Part shown: positions 53,364 to 62,234 of the stretch, piece after piece | Layout of the letters: each line of letters begins with the position of its first letter | How positions within the stretch are numbered: the stretch's first letter is position 1 | Assembly: GCA_947500435.1 (NCBI GenBank) | Contig: CANMRV010000001.1 | Location: 124,001 to 188,000, forward strand | Reading direction: 5' to 3' | Source of the DNA: an uncultured Flavobacteriaceae bacterium | GTDB taxonomy: Bacteria > Bacteroidota > Bacteroidia > Flavobacteriales > Flavobacteriaceae | Length of the DNA stretch: 64,000 nucleotides | Translations under genes and position numbers: made by a program | The notes under the pieces: generated by a model | Database searches by the model: none | The model's input: the letters and a program-made list of their open reading frames with translations, nothing else | What the model was told of the DNA's origin: nothing

Positions 53364-54752
53364 ATGAAGAAAAAAATAAACATACTTATAATTACTGCCA
53401 TTCTAACACTTTTGGCGCTGACCAGTATACAGGCCTATCTCATCTACAACACATATGAACTAAAGAAGAAAGCATTTCTAAACGAAACTTCGGAGGCTAT
53501 TGGAAGGATAGATGACGAAGTCGAGTTAGTGATAGAAACAGCAGAGATTTGGGGCCAACAATTTGCAGAACTTCTTTGGGAATATAGATTTAAGGATTTA
53601 GAGAAAGAGGAGTTAATTAATATTCTTAGACAAGACAAAGATTCTTTGTCCAAAGTTTTTAATCGACTTTATCAAGATGAAGTGAAGAAGTCAAACTTAG
53701 GGTATGAGATACAGTTTAAAAAAAATATTTACTCCATAATAATTCTCGATTCTATCGCCAATGATACTGTGTTTGCCTTTAACGAAGATAATCCCATATT
53801 CATTCTTGGGGATAATTTTAATGAAAAAGAAGGCTATAGAGTGAGTCAAGCTCGATTTGAAACTGATTTCACTCAAGCAGATGAGAACGGTATCGAAAGG
53901 ACTTTCGAGTTTCGGGTAATGACAAGAGATCGGATGAGCATTGCAGCATGGAAACGGATTGTTTTAAGGCGCATGGCAGGTTTATTGGCGGCATCTGCTC
54001 TGGTATTCCTATTTGTTATGGGATTGTTCTATTATTCTATCAAAAATTTAATCAAACAGAAAAAGGTGGCGGATGTAAAAACCGATTTCATCAATAACAT
54101 CACACATGAACTTAAAACACCTCTTGCCACGCTTAGTTTGGCTTCAAAGAGTTTGAAGCAAAAGAAAATATTGGATTCTCCTAAGGCATTTGAAAATACT
54201 CTCGGCATATTAGATCGTCAGAATTCTCGATTGCAAAAACTTATTGATCAGGTGATGACAAATAGTTTAGGCTCGGAGGAATTAGTGTTGAACAAAGAAC
54301 AAATTGTAGATAACGATTATTTCAAAAATAGGATTGATGATTTTGAATTATCGGTGCAGAGTCAAGACCTGACTATTCAAAGAAATATCGAACCGAAAGA
54401 AGTAATGCTTCGTATTGACACCTTTTTGTTCACTACGGCCTTGTTCAACATTCTTGAAAATGCCGTGAAGTATGGAAAGGAATCCATTGAGATTAGCATT
54501 AATACCAAATTGATGAATAATCATTATGAGATTGAGATTTCTGACAATGGTATTGGAATTCCAGCGGAAAAACAAAAAGAGATTTTTGAAAAATTTTATC
54601 GGGTGGCTTCAGGAAATGTACACAATGTAAAAGGACTCGGATTAGGGTTGTACTATGCAAAACAAATAATCGATTCACATGGTGGCAGTATTGAAGTGAA
54701 AAGCGATTTGGACAAGGGAACAACGTTCACCATTATTATACCAGTAATCTAA
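53364..54752 (+). CDS. Sensor histidine kinase, RprX-like
   Basis: 462 residues. There are two hydrophobic segments (residues about 5-25 and 205-230) that bracket a periplasmic sensor region of about 180 residues. The phospho-acceptor box is NNITHELKTPLATL, the N box is FNILENAVKYGK, and the G boxes are ISDNGIGIPAEKQ and GLGLGLYYAKQI. It phosphorylates the response regulator in the next gene (4-bp gap). Confidence 0.93.
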   Translation: MKKKINILIITAILTLLALTSIQAYLIYNTYELKKKAFLNETSEAIGRIDDEVELVIETAEIWGQQFAELLWEYRFKDLEKEELINILRQDKDSLSKVFNRLYQDEVKKSNLGYEIQFKKNIYSIIILDSIANDTVFAFNEDNPIFILGDNFNEKEGYRVSQARFETDFTQADENGIERTFEFRVMTRDRMSIAAWKRIVLRRMAGLLAASALVFLFVMGLFYYSIKNLIKQKKVADVKTDFINNITHELKTPLATLSLASKSLKQKKILDSPKAFENTLGILDRQNSRLQKLIDQVMTNSLGSEELVLNKEQIVDNDYFKNRIDDFELSVQSQDLTIQRNIEPKEVMLRIDTFLFTTALFNILENAVKYGKESIEISINTKLMNNHYEIEISDNGIGIPAEKQKEIFEKFYRVASGNVHNVKGLGLGLYYAKQIIDSHGGSIEVKSDLDKGTTFTIIIPVI

Positions 54753-54756
54753 ACTT

Positions 54757-55452
54757 ATGGCACACGTACTATTAGCAGAAGATGATTTTGATTTCGGAAG
54801 TATTCTAAAGCAGTATTTAGAAATACATGAATATCAGGTGACCTGGGCCAAAGATGGTAAGGAGGCATGGGATTTTTTTACGAAGAACACTTTTGATATT
54901 TGTGTTTTCGATGTCATGATGCCTAAAATGGACGGTTTTAGCCTGGCTGAAAAGGTGGTGAAGTCGAATCCAGAAGTACCATTTGTATTTCTTACCGCTA
55001 AGAAGCTTAAGGAGGATAGAATTACAGGCTTGAAATTAGGAGCTGATGATTATATCGTAAAGCCTTTTGAAGCTGACATTTTGGTTTTACGTCTAAAAAA
55101 TATTTTAAAGCGAACGCAAAGAGTGCAACCCAAGAAGGAAGCATTGAGTCAAATCGGAGCCTATGAATTTGACTCCATAAATCACAAACTGCTTTTTAAT
55201 GGAGAAGAACAAAGGTTGACCGAAAAGGAAACCGTATTGATACAGTACTTATATCAACACAAAAATATAATGATAAAACGCGAAGATCTCCTCAAAGACG
55301 TTTGGGGCAACGACGACTTTTTCTCAGGGAGAAGTATGGACGTATTTATAAGCCGACTTCGGAAATACTTTAAGCAAGATTCAAATATTGCCATAGAAAG
55401 TGTTCGAGGTGTCGGATTGACATTTAAAATCAACTTGCCTGCCGAACGGTAG
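54757..55452 (+). CDS. OmpR/PhoB-type response regulator, RprY-like
   Basis: 231 residues. The receiver domain has ILAEDDFDFG acid residues, the phosphoryl Asp in CVFDVMMPKMDGF, Thr in FLTAKK and Lys in DDYIVKPFEADI. The output domain is a winged helix (TEKETVLIQYLYQHKNIMIKRE and VFISRLRKYF). It is the partner of the upstream kinase. It is not a LytTR regulator and so is not the predicted activator of the small RNAs. Confidence 0.94.
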   Translation: MAHVLLAEDDFDFGSILKQYLEIHEYQVTWAKDGKEAWDFFTKNTFDICVFDVMMPKMDGFSLAEKVVKSNPEVPFVFLTAKKLKEDRITGLKLGADDYIVKPFEADILVLRLKNILKRTQRVQPKKEALSQIGAYEFDSINHKLLFNGEEQRLTEKETVLIQYLYQHKNIMIKREDLLKDVWGNDDFFSGRSMDVFISRLRKYFKQDSNIAIESVRGVGLTFKINLPAER

Positions 55453-55496
55453 GTCAATAAAAGGAGTTTATTTCATCAATTAAAAAAACGAAAAAC

Positions 55497-56711
55497 ATGA
55501 AGAATTTAATTATCACTTTACTACTGCTCATCACGGTAGCGCAAAAAGGTCAGGCACAAACGCCTGAAGAAAAACTACATCATAAATTAGACAGTATCAG
55601 TAATCAAACGGGGTTAGTAGGTTTCGGTGTGTCTGTCTTTTCAATGGATGACATATTATACCAAAAAGGCTACGGCTATGCAGACAAGGAAAACAACAAG
55701 CCATATACAATCAATACCGTTCAGAATATTGGTTCGATTTCGAAAACCTTTGTTGGCATTTCTTTAATGAAAGCGGTAGAACTAGGTTTGTTTTCCATGG
55801 ACACCCCTATAAATGATATTTTGCCATTTCAGGTAATTCATCCAAGGTACCCGAAAGACCAGATAACCATTGCACATTTGGCCACCCATACTTCTGGAAT
55901 ACACGATACGGATGAATCATATGATAGAAGTTATGTTTTGGAAAACCCCGAAAGCGTTGATATCTCTATTTATGACAAGAAAACCGCTAAATACATGAAA
56001 ATCCTGTTGGAGAATAGGACTAAGGGGCTCGGGGCTTTTCTAAAAGAATACTTTACACCTGATGGTAGTATGTATCAAAAGAAAAATTTTTCAAAGACAG
56101 CCCCAGATGACCGGTACGAGTACTCCAATATGGGAGCTGCATTGGCAGGGTATTGTGTCGAAGCAGCTTCTGGAAAGTCGTTTTCAGAGTTTACGAAAGA
56201 GTATATTTTCGACAAAATAAAAATTAAAAATATAGGATGGTCCTACAATTCTGTCGATGTGAACAATTTTGCAAAAACATATTCCGATAATGGTATTGCG
56301 TTCCCAAAGTACTCGTTGAATAGTTATCCCGACGGGGGGTTATGTGCCAGTGTGCTCGGTCTCACAAAGTATGCCCAAGAAATGCTTAACTGTTATTATG
56401 GGAAGGGAACTATACTCAAACAAAATTCGGCCAAAGAAATGATGACAGGAAAACTTACAAAGGAGCAGTACAACAGTAAGAAGGAAGTAAAGAATAATTA
56501 TGGGTATTTCTGGGAACACAATAGAAACAACATAATTGGTCACAATGGAGCCGACCCCGGCATTATGACCTTGATGTACTATTACGAAGATATAAAGTTA
56601 GGAGCCATATTTTTTACCAACTCCAACGGAATAGACAATCCCGTCGCGACACAGGCGATTCAAGCAAGTTGGAATGCCCTTCGCACATATTTAAAGCAAA
56701 AAGCAAAATAA
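55497..56711 (+). CDS. Secreted serine hydrolase, beta-lactamase/DD-peptidase fold
   Basis: 404 residues with a signal peptide ending KGQAQ. The SxxK is SISK (in NIGSISKTFVGISL), followed by a Y-x-N (YEYSNMGAALAGYC) and HNGADPG near the end where HxG is expected. It is exported. The substrate is unknown. It follows the two-component genes by 45 bp and may be in the same operon. Confidence 0.88.
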   Translation: MKNLIITLLLLITVAQKGQAQTPEEKLHHKLDSISNQTGLVGFGVSVFSMDDILYQKGYGYADKENNKPYTINTVQNIGSISKTFVGISLMKAVELGLFSMDTPINDILPFQVIHPRYPKDQITIAHLATHTSGIHDTDESYDRSYVLENPESVDISIYDKKTAKYMKILLENRTKGLGAFLKEYFTPDGSMYQKKNFSKTAPDDRYEYSNMGAALAGYCVEAASGKSFSEFTKEYIFDKIKIKNIGWSYNSVDVNNFAKTYSDNGIAFPKYSLNSYPDGGLCASVLGLTKYAQEMLNCYYGKGTILKQNSAKEMMTGKLTKEQYNSKKEVKNNYGYFWEHNRNNIIGHNGADPGIMTLMYYYEDIKLGAIFFTNSNGIDNPVATQAIQASWNALRTYLKQKAK

Positions 56712-56714
56712 ACA

Positions 56715-56730
56715 TGCCTACTGGCAGGCA
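56715..56730. repeat. Short palindromic repeat
   Basis: TGCCTACTGGCAGGCAGG with TGCCT/AGGCA arms resembles the TGCCTGCCGGCAGGCAGG element found between genes in many Bacteroidota. It is a single degenerate copy between the serine hydrolase and the next gene. Confidence 0.4.
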
Positions 56731-56764
56731 GGTTCATCATTAATTAATCAAAAAACAGAAAATC

Positions 56765-57223
56765 ATGAAAAATTTAAAATTGACATTATCTCTGATCATA
56801 TTGTCTATTATGGGGGTTTTTGCCCAACAAGAAAAAAAAGGGACATTTTTTTTAAGTCCCGAAACAGTAAAAATTTACGATTTTGATGCTTCTACCAAAG
56901 GAGTACAATATGAATATCAGTTTGAAGATGACTACACGGTTAAGCTAACCAATAAGGCATATAAAATAAATCTATTTTTTGAAGAGGGTCAAATCGAAGC
57001 TGTTCAAAAAGCGGTTTCCAAAATCTTGGATGGCAGTAATACTTCTTCGGGATTCAAAACCATGGTTTGGAAGGAAACAACGCAAGATGGGAATCCCATG
57101 TATAAAGTCGAACTCAAAAATAACAAACTTCGCATAGAAGTAACACGTAAAAATTCAGATGACGAGGTATACAAGACACTTAGTTATCTAGGACAAGAAT
57201 TCATCAAAGCAATTAACGGTTAA
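56765..57223 (+). CDS. Small secreted protein of unknown function
   Basis: 152 residues with a signal peptide ending MGVFAQ. It is polar and beta-rich with FEDDYTVKLTNKAYKINLFF and ends YLGQEFIKAING. The next gene product is similar in plan (about 35 residues of signal then a similar domain), so the pair likely arose by duplication. I do not recognise the family. Confidence 0.72.
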   Translation: MKNLKLTLSLIILSIMGVFAQQEKKGTFFLSPETVKIYDFDASTKGVQYEYQFEDDYTVKLTNKAYKINLFFEEGQIEAVQKAVSKILDGSNTSSGFKTMVWKETTQDGNPMYKVELKNNKLRIEVTRKNSDDEVYKTLSYLGQEFIKAING

Positions 57224-57234
57224 AAACAGAAATT

Positions 57235-57840
57235 ATGAGAACTTTAGTATATATTTTTTTAAGCATATTAATAGGAATTCTTAATACACATGCGCAAGAG
57301 GAGTCCGATTCGAAAAAGACAAATAATGACATATCCTTTTCTTGGGACGGTGACCTTTCGTTTTCGGGAAATGAAAACATGTATTTCTCCACAAGTGATT
57401 CTGATGACACCTACAAGGTAAGGGCGAAGTTTCCAGACCGAAAAACGACAAAAATAAGAGCTTATTTAAAGGAAGAATTAGGACAGAAAAATAGGAAAGT
57501 TTCAGGGACCAAGGAACTATGGAAAATGGAATATAATGGAGATACGGGGTATGAAGTCAAGGTAGATGATGGTAGTCTAAGAATCTTTGTAGATAAAGAA
57601 CTCGTGTCTTCCTCTTTATTCAATAAGTTTAAAACGATTACCAAAAACATTAAGAGGTATACTTCAGGTAAGTCAGAAGAGAAGCGTGAAGAAGAAAAGC
57701 AAAAACGAGCAGAAGAACGTCTTGAAAGGGAGGCTGAGCAACTAATGCGAGAAGCCGAACGAAAAATACGTGAGGCCGAACGTCTCCAAAGGGAAGCGGA
57801 ACGGTTGCAGCGGGAAGCGGAACAGAAGAAAAACATGTAA
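57235..57840 (+). CDS. Secreted protein with charged helical C-terminal repeats
   Basis: 201 residues with a signal peptide (NTHAQ). The first 140 residues are similar in character to the preceding protein: DTYKVRAKFPDRKTTKIRA is like its DYTVKLTNKAYKINL. The last 60 residues are a very regular Glu/Arg/Ala repeat (REAERLQ units) that should form one long charged helix. Such repeats may bind partners or cell wall. It ends at the shared terminator 57845-57873. Confidence 0.75.
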   Translation: MRTLVYIFLSILIGILNTHAQEESDSKKTNNDISFSWDGDLSFSGNENMYFSTSDSDDTYKVRAKFPDRKTTKIRAYLKEELGQKNRKVSGTKELWKMEYNGDTGYEVKVDDGSLRIFVDKELVSSSLFNKFKTITKNIKRYTSGKSEEKREEEKQKRAEERLEREAEQLMREAERKIREAERLQREAERLQREAEQKKNM

Positions 57841-57844
57841 GAGA

Positions 57845-57873
57845 AAAAGGGACTGTTTTTGACAGTCCCTTTT
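57845..57873. terminator. Bidirectional terminator between converging genes
   Basis: AAAAGGGACTGT and ACAGTCCCTTTT pair with A/T runs on both sides, so it can end both the 57235 gene and the subtilase gene at 57894. Confidence 0.88.
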
Positions 57874-57893
57874 ATAATTTTAACCAACAAATC

Positions 57894-60254
57894 TTATTTC
57901 TTGACGATTCTTTTAGTTACTCCTTCAAGTTCCAGAACATAAAGCCCTTTCTTTAGAGAAGAAAAATCAATATGGAAATTATTCTCTCCCTCACAAAGTG
58001 TTACAGGAACACTAAGCACGATAGGAGCCGTCGGATTTAGCTTCCGAACATTTACATAACTATGTTTATTTTCATCTGAATTAAAAGAAACAGTCGCATA
58101 ATTACGAATTGGGTTCGGATGAACAACAAGACCCTTTCCAGTATCTGAATCATCACACTCGTCAAAGTCGAAAGTTGCGGTAGCACGACCTGGCTTATCT
58201 TCACCTTTTATATCCCATTTGATTCTTGCCTTATTTTGTCCGCGAACGGCTTGACTAAGAAAGAAATTTTCTCCTGGTAGGGCAACTAATTCACCCTTCT
58301 GACCTGTGCCCAAAATTCTGAAGTCGTACTTAACATTAAACGGATTAGGGTTGTCAACCTGCCATCTGAGCTCCGTATCATTATCATCTGTACAAACGGG
58401 GGAAAGCTCAAGGTCTTCCGTGCCAACTTGTGCGATAACCCGCCTAACCGCTTTTACGGCATTAACATATCCGTGCCCTGTCTTTCTATCATACCCACTG
58501 TCAAACCCTTCGGTTAAAGGGTTGTCCATATCACTTGCTGTATTCTGCAAAATATTTCTAATTTTATTAGGCGCTAAATCAGGGTTCGCCTGCAGCATTA
58601 AAGCAGCTACAGCTGCAGCATGTGGTGCAGCGGCAGAGGTCCCGAAAAAATTAGGATTCGTATCTTCTTCTACCGGTACGCCACCAATAATATCTGGAAT
58701 ATCATTTCCAAAGAAAGTCGTGTTTGTTCCATCTGTGGCAGATATGTTTGGTTTTTTAGTGTCTAAAGGCTGACGCTTTCGAGATCCGTTGTCGTTAAGT
58801 CTTAAGAACGTACCGCCAAGCGAGGAAAATCCGTTGATATCAGTTGAGGGGCGATCTTGAAAACCTTCTACCCTAAAGAATGCAACTGCACCTACGGCGA
58901 TAGCTCTCTGCGCATTGGCATGCCCTACAACCGTTGAACTGTTAGTGTCAAATGTCACATTAAGGTCACTTCCAAAGTTTACCCACTTTATCCTTTGAGG
59001 ATCAGGACCTGATTGCTTTACTACAGCCATATCGAAAATAAAACTATCAGGACCATTGTTGGTAAAACCGATACCTTCAATATTATCATCAGTATTCAAA
59101 CTGGTAGTTTGAAAGATAAGCGCACCCGTATCTGGGTCAAAGACGAAAATATCGAGATTCGTCTCTAATCTATCGTCTGTTGCGCCGGGACCATCAGTGA
59201 AAAATGGACTCGGTTGGTCCCATTGTAAAAATAGATTAAGTTGTTGTCCTGAAGCTACCTCAACTCTTTGGAAAAAATTGACACCTTCTCCGACATCGAA
59301 ATCGTGAACATTAAAAGGATTTACTGCTCTGAAGTCACTTTCATAAGATTGTTCTCCGGAGTTTCCTGCAGAACTGAAATAAGCTGCACCATCTTTGCTA
59401 ACCTCATTGACCGCTTGCGCAATTGCACCATTTTGAAAGTAAGGTTCGGCAAAATAAATAATATCATCAACGATGATGTCACATCCAGCATCAGCTAGAG
59501 CCCTTATGCCATCGGCAAAATCAAAATAACCGTTGAATGCTGAGTAAAAGAATATTTCGGCTTCCGGAGCTAAATCATGGATTAACTCAATCATTCCTCT
59601 ACCTTCGTCAATACCTGTGCCTCCTTCTAGTTCTGACAACACGGTTACCGGTGTTTCATAACCGTTAGGATTGCCGGGTCCGGGAAGATCACCGCTCGCA
59701 ATACCAGCAGCCTCTCCGCCTAAGGTGTTATAACTATCAGATAAAACACCAATTTTGATACCCTTTCCTGTAAGTCCAAATCGTTTCGATACAAGATTTA
59801 CTTTCAATGATTCGAACGCTTCGTTCTCAACAGAACCTACCTGAGTATGCGGTTTTATTTCAGGCCTGGCATAACTGAGTTCGGTACAGTTATTTAACTG
59901 CATAACTTTATCTACAGCTAAGCGGAAAGTTACCGTTCGGTTGTACTTTTTTATTTTTTTGGCTCCGAGAGTTCTAAGTTCATCGGCCAATGTGTTTACA
60001 TTTGATTTACATCTTGCTATCAGGAATACTTCTCCATTTCTAATTATGTATTGATTTTGGTTAAAGATAGAGAGCTTGCCTTCTGCAATTTCAGCTAGAT
60101 CAGGGCTCATCAATTGCCCGGTTTTCAAATTTTCTTGAGACTTTTTAATTATTTCAAGCCGTTTTTCTAAATCATTTTGTTGGGCTTCAACACTAAAACT
60201 AATGAGGGCAAAAAATAAAAGTAAAGAGAGTAATTTTGAGTAATTTTTTCTCAT
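57894..60254 (-). CDS. S8 (subtilisin-like) protease with type IX secretion C-terminal domain
   Basis: 786 residues with a signal peptide (VEAQQ). Subtilase sites visible are Asp in IGVLSDSYN, a charged DEGRGMIELIHDLAPEAE segment with the likely His, Asn in SSAGNSGEQ, and Ser in FGTSAAAPHAAAVAAL. A beta-rich region follows. The C-terminal 80 residues (HPNPIRNYATVSFN ... FSSLKKGLYVLELEG ... RIVKK) are a type A sorting domain that directs export by the type IX (Por) system. It is expected to be released or anchored at the surface. Confidence 0.92.
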   Translation of the reverse strand: MRKNYSKLLSLLLFFALISFSVEAQQNDLEKRLEIIKKSQENLKTGQLMSPDLAEIAEGKLSIFNQNQYIIRNGEVFLIARCKSNVNTLADELRTLGAKKIKKYNRTVTFRLAVDKVMQLNNCTELSYARPEIKPHTQVGSVENEAFESLKVNLVSKRFGLTGKGIKIGVLSDSYNTLGGEAAGIASGDLPGPGNPNGYETPVTVLSELEGGTGIDEGRGMIELIHDLAPEAEIFFYSAFNGYFDFADGIRALADAGCDIIVDDIIYFAEPYFQNGAIAQAVNEVSKDGAAYFSSAGNSGEQSYESDFRAVNPFNVHDFDVGEGVNFFQRVEVASGQQLNLFLQWDQPSPFFTDGPGATDDRLETNLDIFVFDPDTGALIFQTTSLNTDDNIEGIGFTNNGPDSFIFDMAVVKQSGPDPQRIKWVNFGSDLNVTFDTNSSTVVGHANAQRAIAVGAVAFFRVEGFQDRPSTDINGFSSLGGTFLRLNDNGSRKRQPLDTKKPNISATDGTNTTFFGNDIPDIIGGVPVEEDTNPNFFGTSAAAPHAAAVAALMLQANPDLAPNKIRNILQNTASDMDNPLTEGFDSGYDRKTGHGYVNAVKAVRRVIAQVGTEDLELSPVCTDDNDTELRWQVDNPNPFNVKYDFRILGTGQKGELVALPGENFFLSQAVRGQNKARIKWDIKGEDKPGRATATFDFDECDDSDTGKGLVVHPNPIRNYATVSFNSDENKHSYVNVRKLNPTAPIVLSVPVTLCEGENNFHIDFSSLKKGLYVLELEGVTKRIVKK

Positions 60255-60556
60255 GATAATGGGGTTTAAAGGGGTTAATAATAAGATAGTTTGTGTACTC
60301 GGTTTAAACTATGCTTTGAGAAAATGCATAGATGAATTAGGGCTAATTATTGATGAGGGGAATTTTTGTATGGGGTCAACTAAATAGGTGATTACAATAT
60401 AGTAATAAAAAACCTATATTTTTTAACGAAAAGGTTTCTTAATTAATTATTTTTTTTGTTCGAAATGGAAGATTGATTCAGGGCGTCTGAGAGCAGTATG
60501 GAGTATGGTTTAGGAGAGAACAACCAAAGAATTAGTCCATTCCGTAAATCTGTAAC
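60255..60556. other. Intergenic region upstream of the subtilase gene
   Basis: About 300 bp, AT-rich, and holding the promoter for the minus-strand protease gene. GGGGTCAACTAAATAGG (about 60374-60390) resembles the GGGTCAACACTATCA part of small RNAs A and B, but the match is short. No gene is seen. Confidence 0.5.
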
Positions 60557-60589
60557 AAAAAAAAGCCCTCCAATCTGGAGGGCTTTTTT
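60557..60589 (-). terminator. Terminator of small RNA B
   Basis: AAGCCCTCCA and TGGAGGGCTT pair around ATC with A/T runs on both sides. Confidence 0.9.
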
Positions 60590-60720
60590 AAAAAGTAGGT
60601 TTGGGTTAATCTGGTTTGGTATTCTGTAAACTTGTAGGTTTTAAGTATTGATATTGGGTCAATTTTTTAGATGTTCAGTTAAGTTCAAGAATTCGATTTG
60701 GGTCAACACTATCACTTAAT
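60557..60720 (-). ncRNA. Predicted small RNA B, about 164 nt
   Basis: Read on the minus strand from promoter B to the terminator at 60557-60589. The 5' end forms TTAAGT/ACTTAA (60714-60719 with 60679-60684) around a loop with GACCCAAATC. The next stem is ATTGA/TCAAT with CCCAATA in the loop. AACCCAAACCTACTT then precedes the terminator. The segment 60671-60735 is about 80% identical by eye to 52960-53021 in copy A. There is no start codon in it, so it is probably non-coding. Confidence 0.65.
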
Positions 60721-60727
60721 AACACAG

Positions 60728-60828
60728 TAAAGATATAGATGAATCTTGACCAATCTAAATTATTGTTGTGAAGTCAAGCTGGGATGTTGTGAAAAATATG
60801 AAGGGTTTTGTTTCTTCGATGAACTGCA
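60728..60828 (-). promoter_or_regulatory. Repeat-controlled promoter B
   Basis: On the minus strand: box TGCAGTTCATCGA (60816-60828); repeats TTCACAACA at 60785-60793 and 60764-60772 with a 12-bp spacer; ATAATTT; and -7-like TATCTTTA at 60728-60735, exactly 28 nt after the second repeat. Confidence 0.72.
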
Positions 60829-60952
60829 CTTTTATGTAGGAAAAAGAAGGAATGTTTTTTGCAAAAGGGATTGCAGCGGCATCTTTTTTAGGGTTTAATT
60901 GCCTAAAAAAATATAGCGGAAAGCCAGACCTCGTCAGAAGCGAGGGTTTGCC

Positions 60953-62167
60953 CTACTGATACTCATCTAAATGTTCTGGATATAGAAAGTTGTTATAAGG
61001 GAAACGAGTAACATGTATATCTCGCACTTCATTATAAACTCTTTTTCGAAACTCGTCTAGGTTCTCTTTGTTCAAAGCCGAAATAAAGAGGGCGCGGTCA
61101 CCTACTTTTTGCATCCAGGTTTTTTTCCATTCTTCAATGGTAAAGTGTTTGGCGGTTTTTTCAGTAATTAAATCGTCTTCATCAATAGTCTCGTGTTCGT
61201 ATTGATCAATCTTATTAAAGACCATGATACTTTTCTTATCCGCACTTTTAATCTCGGCTAGAATCTTATTGACTGATTCTATATGTTCTTCAAATTGTGG
61301 GTGAGAGATATCCACTATATGAAGTAATAAGTCAGCTTCACGAACTTCATCCAAAGTGCTCTTAAAACTCTCAACGAGTTGTGTGGGCAGTTTACGAATA
61401 AACCCAACTGTATCACTAAGGAGAAATGGAAGATTACCAAGAACTACTTTGCGTACAGTAGTATCTAAGGTTGCGAAAAGTTTGTTCTCAGCAAATACCT
61501 TGCTTTTACTAACGACATTCATAAGTGTAGATTTGCCAACATTGGTATATCCAACCAGAGCAACCCTTACCAACGAGCCACGATTGCCGCGCTGGGTTTC
61601 CATTTGGCGGTCAATTTTTGTCAGTTTCTTTTTTAATAGCGTAATTCGATCACGAACGATACGTCTATCTGTCTCAATTTCGGTTTCACCCGGTCCACGC
61701 ATTCCGATTCCCCCTTTTTGGCGTTCAAGGTGCGTCCATAGTCCGGTTAGTCTTGGAAGGAGATATTCATATTGCGCTAATTCAACTTGCGTGCGAGCGT
61801 AACTCGTTTGGGCACGTTGCGCGAAAATATCTAAAATAAGACTTGTGCGATCTATAATTTTGCAGCGTAGTTGTTTTTCAATATTACGTTGTTGTGCCGG
61901 AGTAAGTTCATCATCGAAGATTACAGAACCAATTTCATGTTCTTCGACATAGGCTTCCACTTCGAGCATTTTACCACTACCAATTAAGGTTTTAGGGTTA
62001 GGCACATCCATACGTTGAACAAAACGTTTGTATACCTCACCTCCTGCGGTATAGGTCAAGAATTCAAGCTCATCAAGATATTCTGTAACCTTTTCCTCGT
62101 TCTGTTCACGGTTCATGATACCAATTAGTACCGCCCTTTCATAATCAATGGATTTCTTTTCCAGCAT
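60953..62167 (-). CDS. hflX: GTPase HflX
   Basis: 404 residues. The N-terminal HflX domain has IIDRTSLILDIFAQRAQTS and KGGIGMRGPGETEIETDRR. The G domain shows VALVGYTNVGKST (G1), SDTVGFIRKLP (G3) and VFNKIDQ (G4). It rescues or splits stalled 50S/70S ribosomes under stress in other bacteria. A weak hairpin ACCTCG/CGAGGGT at about 60928-60950 may end the transcript. It diverges from the nuclease/phosphatase-fold gene at 62235. Confidence 0.95.
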   Translation of the reverse strand: MLEKKSIDYERAVLIGIMNREQNEEKVTEYLDELEFLTYTAGGEVYKRFVQRMDVPNPKTLIGSGKMLEVEAYVEEHEIGSVIFDDELTPAQQRNIEKQLRCKIIDRTSLILDIFAQRAQTSYARTQVELAQYEYLLPRLTGLWTHLERQKGGIGMRGPGETEIETDRRIVRDRITLLKKKLTKIDRQMETQRGNRGSLVRVALVGYTNVGKSTLMNVVSKSKVFAENKLFATLDTTVRKVVLGNLPFLLSDTVGFIRKLPTQLVESFKSTLDEVREADLLLHIVDISHPQFEEHIESVNKILAEIKSADKKSIMVFNKIDQYEHETIDEDDLITEKTAKHFTIEEWKKTWMQKVGDRALFISALNKENLDEFRKRVYNEVRDIHVTRFPYNNFLYPEHLDEYQ

Positions 62168-62234
62168 AAACCTAGTTTAAAGTGCAAATCTAGGTAACGA
62201 TTTTTGTAAATTTGATTCCCCAACGATAAAAACC

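Noticed and set aside
54757..55452. This response regulator as the activator of the small RNA promoters
   Set aside because: Its output domain is a winged helix of the OmpR type, not LytTR, and the sites lack the usual OmpR-type layout; it remains only a weak possibility.
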